NCBI RefSeq assembly: GCF_900699015.1
Contig: NZ_LR217737.1
Span: forward strand, 310,001-374,000
Length of the DNA stretch: 64,000 nucleotides
From: Erwinia_E haradaeae_E
Lineage (GTDB): Bacteria > Pseudomonadota > Gammaproteobacteria > Enterobacterales > Enterobacteriaceae
Direction: 5' to 3'
Part shown: piece after piece, positions 63,654 to 64,000 of the stretch
Numbering within the stretch: position 1 is the stretch's first letter
Layout: the number at the start of each line of letters is the position of its first letter
The notes under the pieces: model-generated
What the model was told of the DNA's origin: nothing
The model's database searches: none
What the model saw: only the letters and a program-made list of their open reading frames with translations
Position numbers and translations under genes: made by a program

Positions 63654-64000
63654 TCAGTAAGTATTTTTTTCGATAGAATCCATTAGCATACCAGTAATAG
63701 AGATTGGGCATGCAGCTTCAATTTCACAAATACAAGTTGGACTTGTAATATTAATTTCAGTTAGTTTATCACCTATTATGTCTAATCCAACAAAAATAAG
63801 CCCCTTTTGATTCAGGGTGGGAGTAATTCTATCGATGATTGTCCAGTCTTCTGAAGACAGATTACGTATTTCACTATACGCTCCAGCAGCAAGGTTTCCT
63901 CTTGTTTCACCGGGTTGTGGAATACGTGCTAAGCAATATGGTACTGGTTTTCCATCTACTATAATAATGCGTTTATCACCATCTTTTATAGCTGGTAAGT
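63654..64000 (-). CDS. gshB: Glutathione synthetase GshB, C-terminal part
   Basis: ATP-grasp enzyme joining gamma-glutamylcysteine and glycine to glutathione. Only the last 115 codons are in the window; the 5' part lies beyond base 64000. The translation reads LPAIKDGDKRIIIVDGKPVP, then YCLARIPQPGETRGNLAAG, GLIFVGLDIIGDKLTEINIT and SPTCICEIEAACPISITGML, all close to E. coli GshB, including the glycine-rich loop and metal-binding EIN. The stop TGA is at 63654-63656. It provides the reductant for GrxB. Confidence 0.95.
   Translation of the reverse strand, partial: LPAIKDGDKRIIIVDGKPVPYCLARIPQPGETRGNLAAGAYSEIRNLSSEDWTIIDRITPTLNQKGLIFVGLDIIGDKLTEINITSPTCICEIEAACPISITGMLMDSIEKNTY

Overview
The window looks like part of the reduced genome of a host-restricted gammaproteobacterial (Enterobacterales) endosymbiont. 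Every recognisable protein has an obvious Escherichia coli counterpart of nearly the same length, and local gene orders match E. coli (ribD-ribH-nusB-thiL; rpsB-tsf-pyrH-frr-dxr-uppS-cdsA-rseP-bamA-skp-lpxD-fabZ-lpxA-lpxB-dnaE-accA; gshB-yqgE-ruvX). The DNA is very AT-rich. Adding up the listed genes gives about 37.8 kb, only about 59% of the window. The rest is long, nearly pure A/T spacer. There are no insertion sequences, phage genes, CRISPR arrays or rRNAs. An insect symbiont of the Arsenophonus, Blochmannia or Wigglesworthia kind fits, but the genus cannot be settled from this window alone.

Layout: 1-3.0 kb holds the 3' part of plsB and a UDP-sugar epimerase. At 4.9-8.1 kb is the riboflavin/thiamine operon ribD-ribH-nusB-thiL. 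serS lies at 8.8-10.1 kb (minus). 10.1-16.5 kb is mostly decayed DNA with a frameshifted gmhB and a GC-enriched, self-complementary island near 11 kb. lpoB lies at 16.5-17.1 kb and map at 18.6-19.4 kb (minus). 20.8-40.4 kb is a dense, well conserved block for translation, isoprenoid/phospholipid/lipid A synthesis, outer-membrane assembly, DNA polymerase III and acetyl-CoA carboxylase. Then come tldD, ugd (minus), rsmH-ftsL and mfd, with large empty spacers from 43.6 kb on. A tRNA-Ser(GGA) at 53.1 kb, fldA, grxB and htpX are isolated genes between spacers. ruvX, yqgE and the 3' end of gshB (all minus) close the window.

Together the genes describe a cell that still builds a Gram-negative envelope: lipid A (lpxA, lpxB, lpxD, fabZ), heptose (gmhB), UDP-uronic acids (ugd plus epimerase), beta-barrel insertion (bamA, skp), peptidoglycan carrier lipid and synthase activation (uppS, lpoB) and phospholipid (plsB, cdsA, accA). 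It also makes riboflavin and thiamine cofactors.

The most interesting observations are three. Single-base frameshifts sit in homopolymer runs of two lipopolysaccharide genes (lpxB at A9, gmhB at T7), where transcriptional slippage could restore function. A roughly 205-nt GC-enriched island with nested complementary arms (10959-11163) may be a structured RNA or a relic. A perfect 13-bp inverted repeat spans the fldA stop codon.
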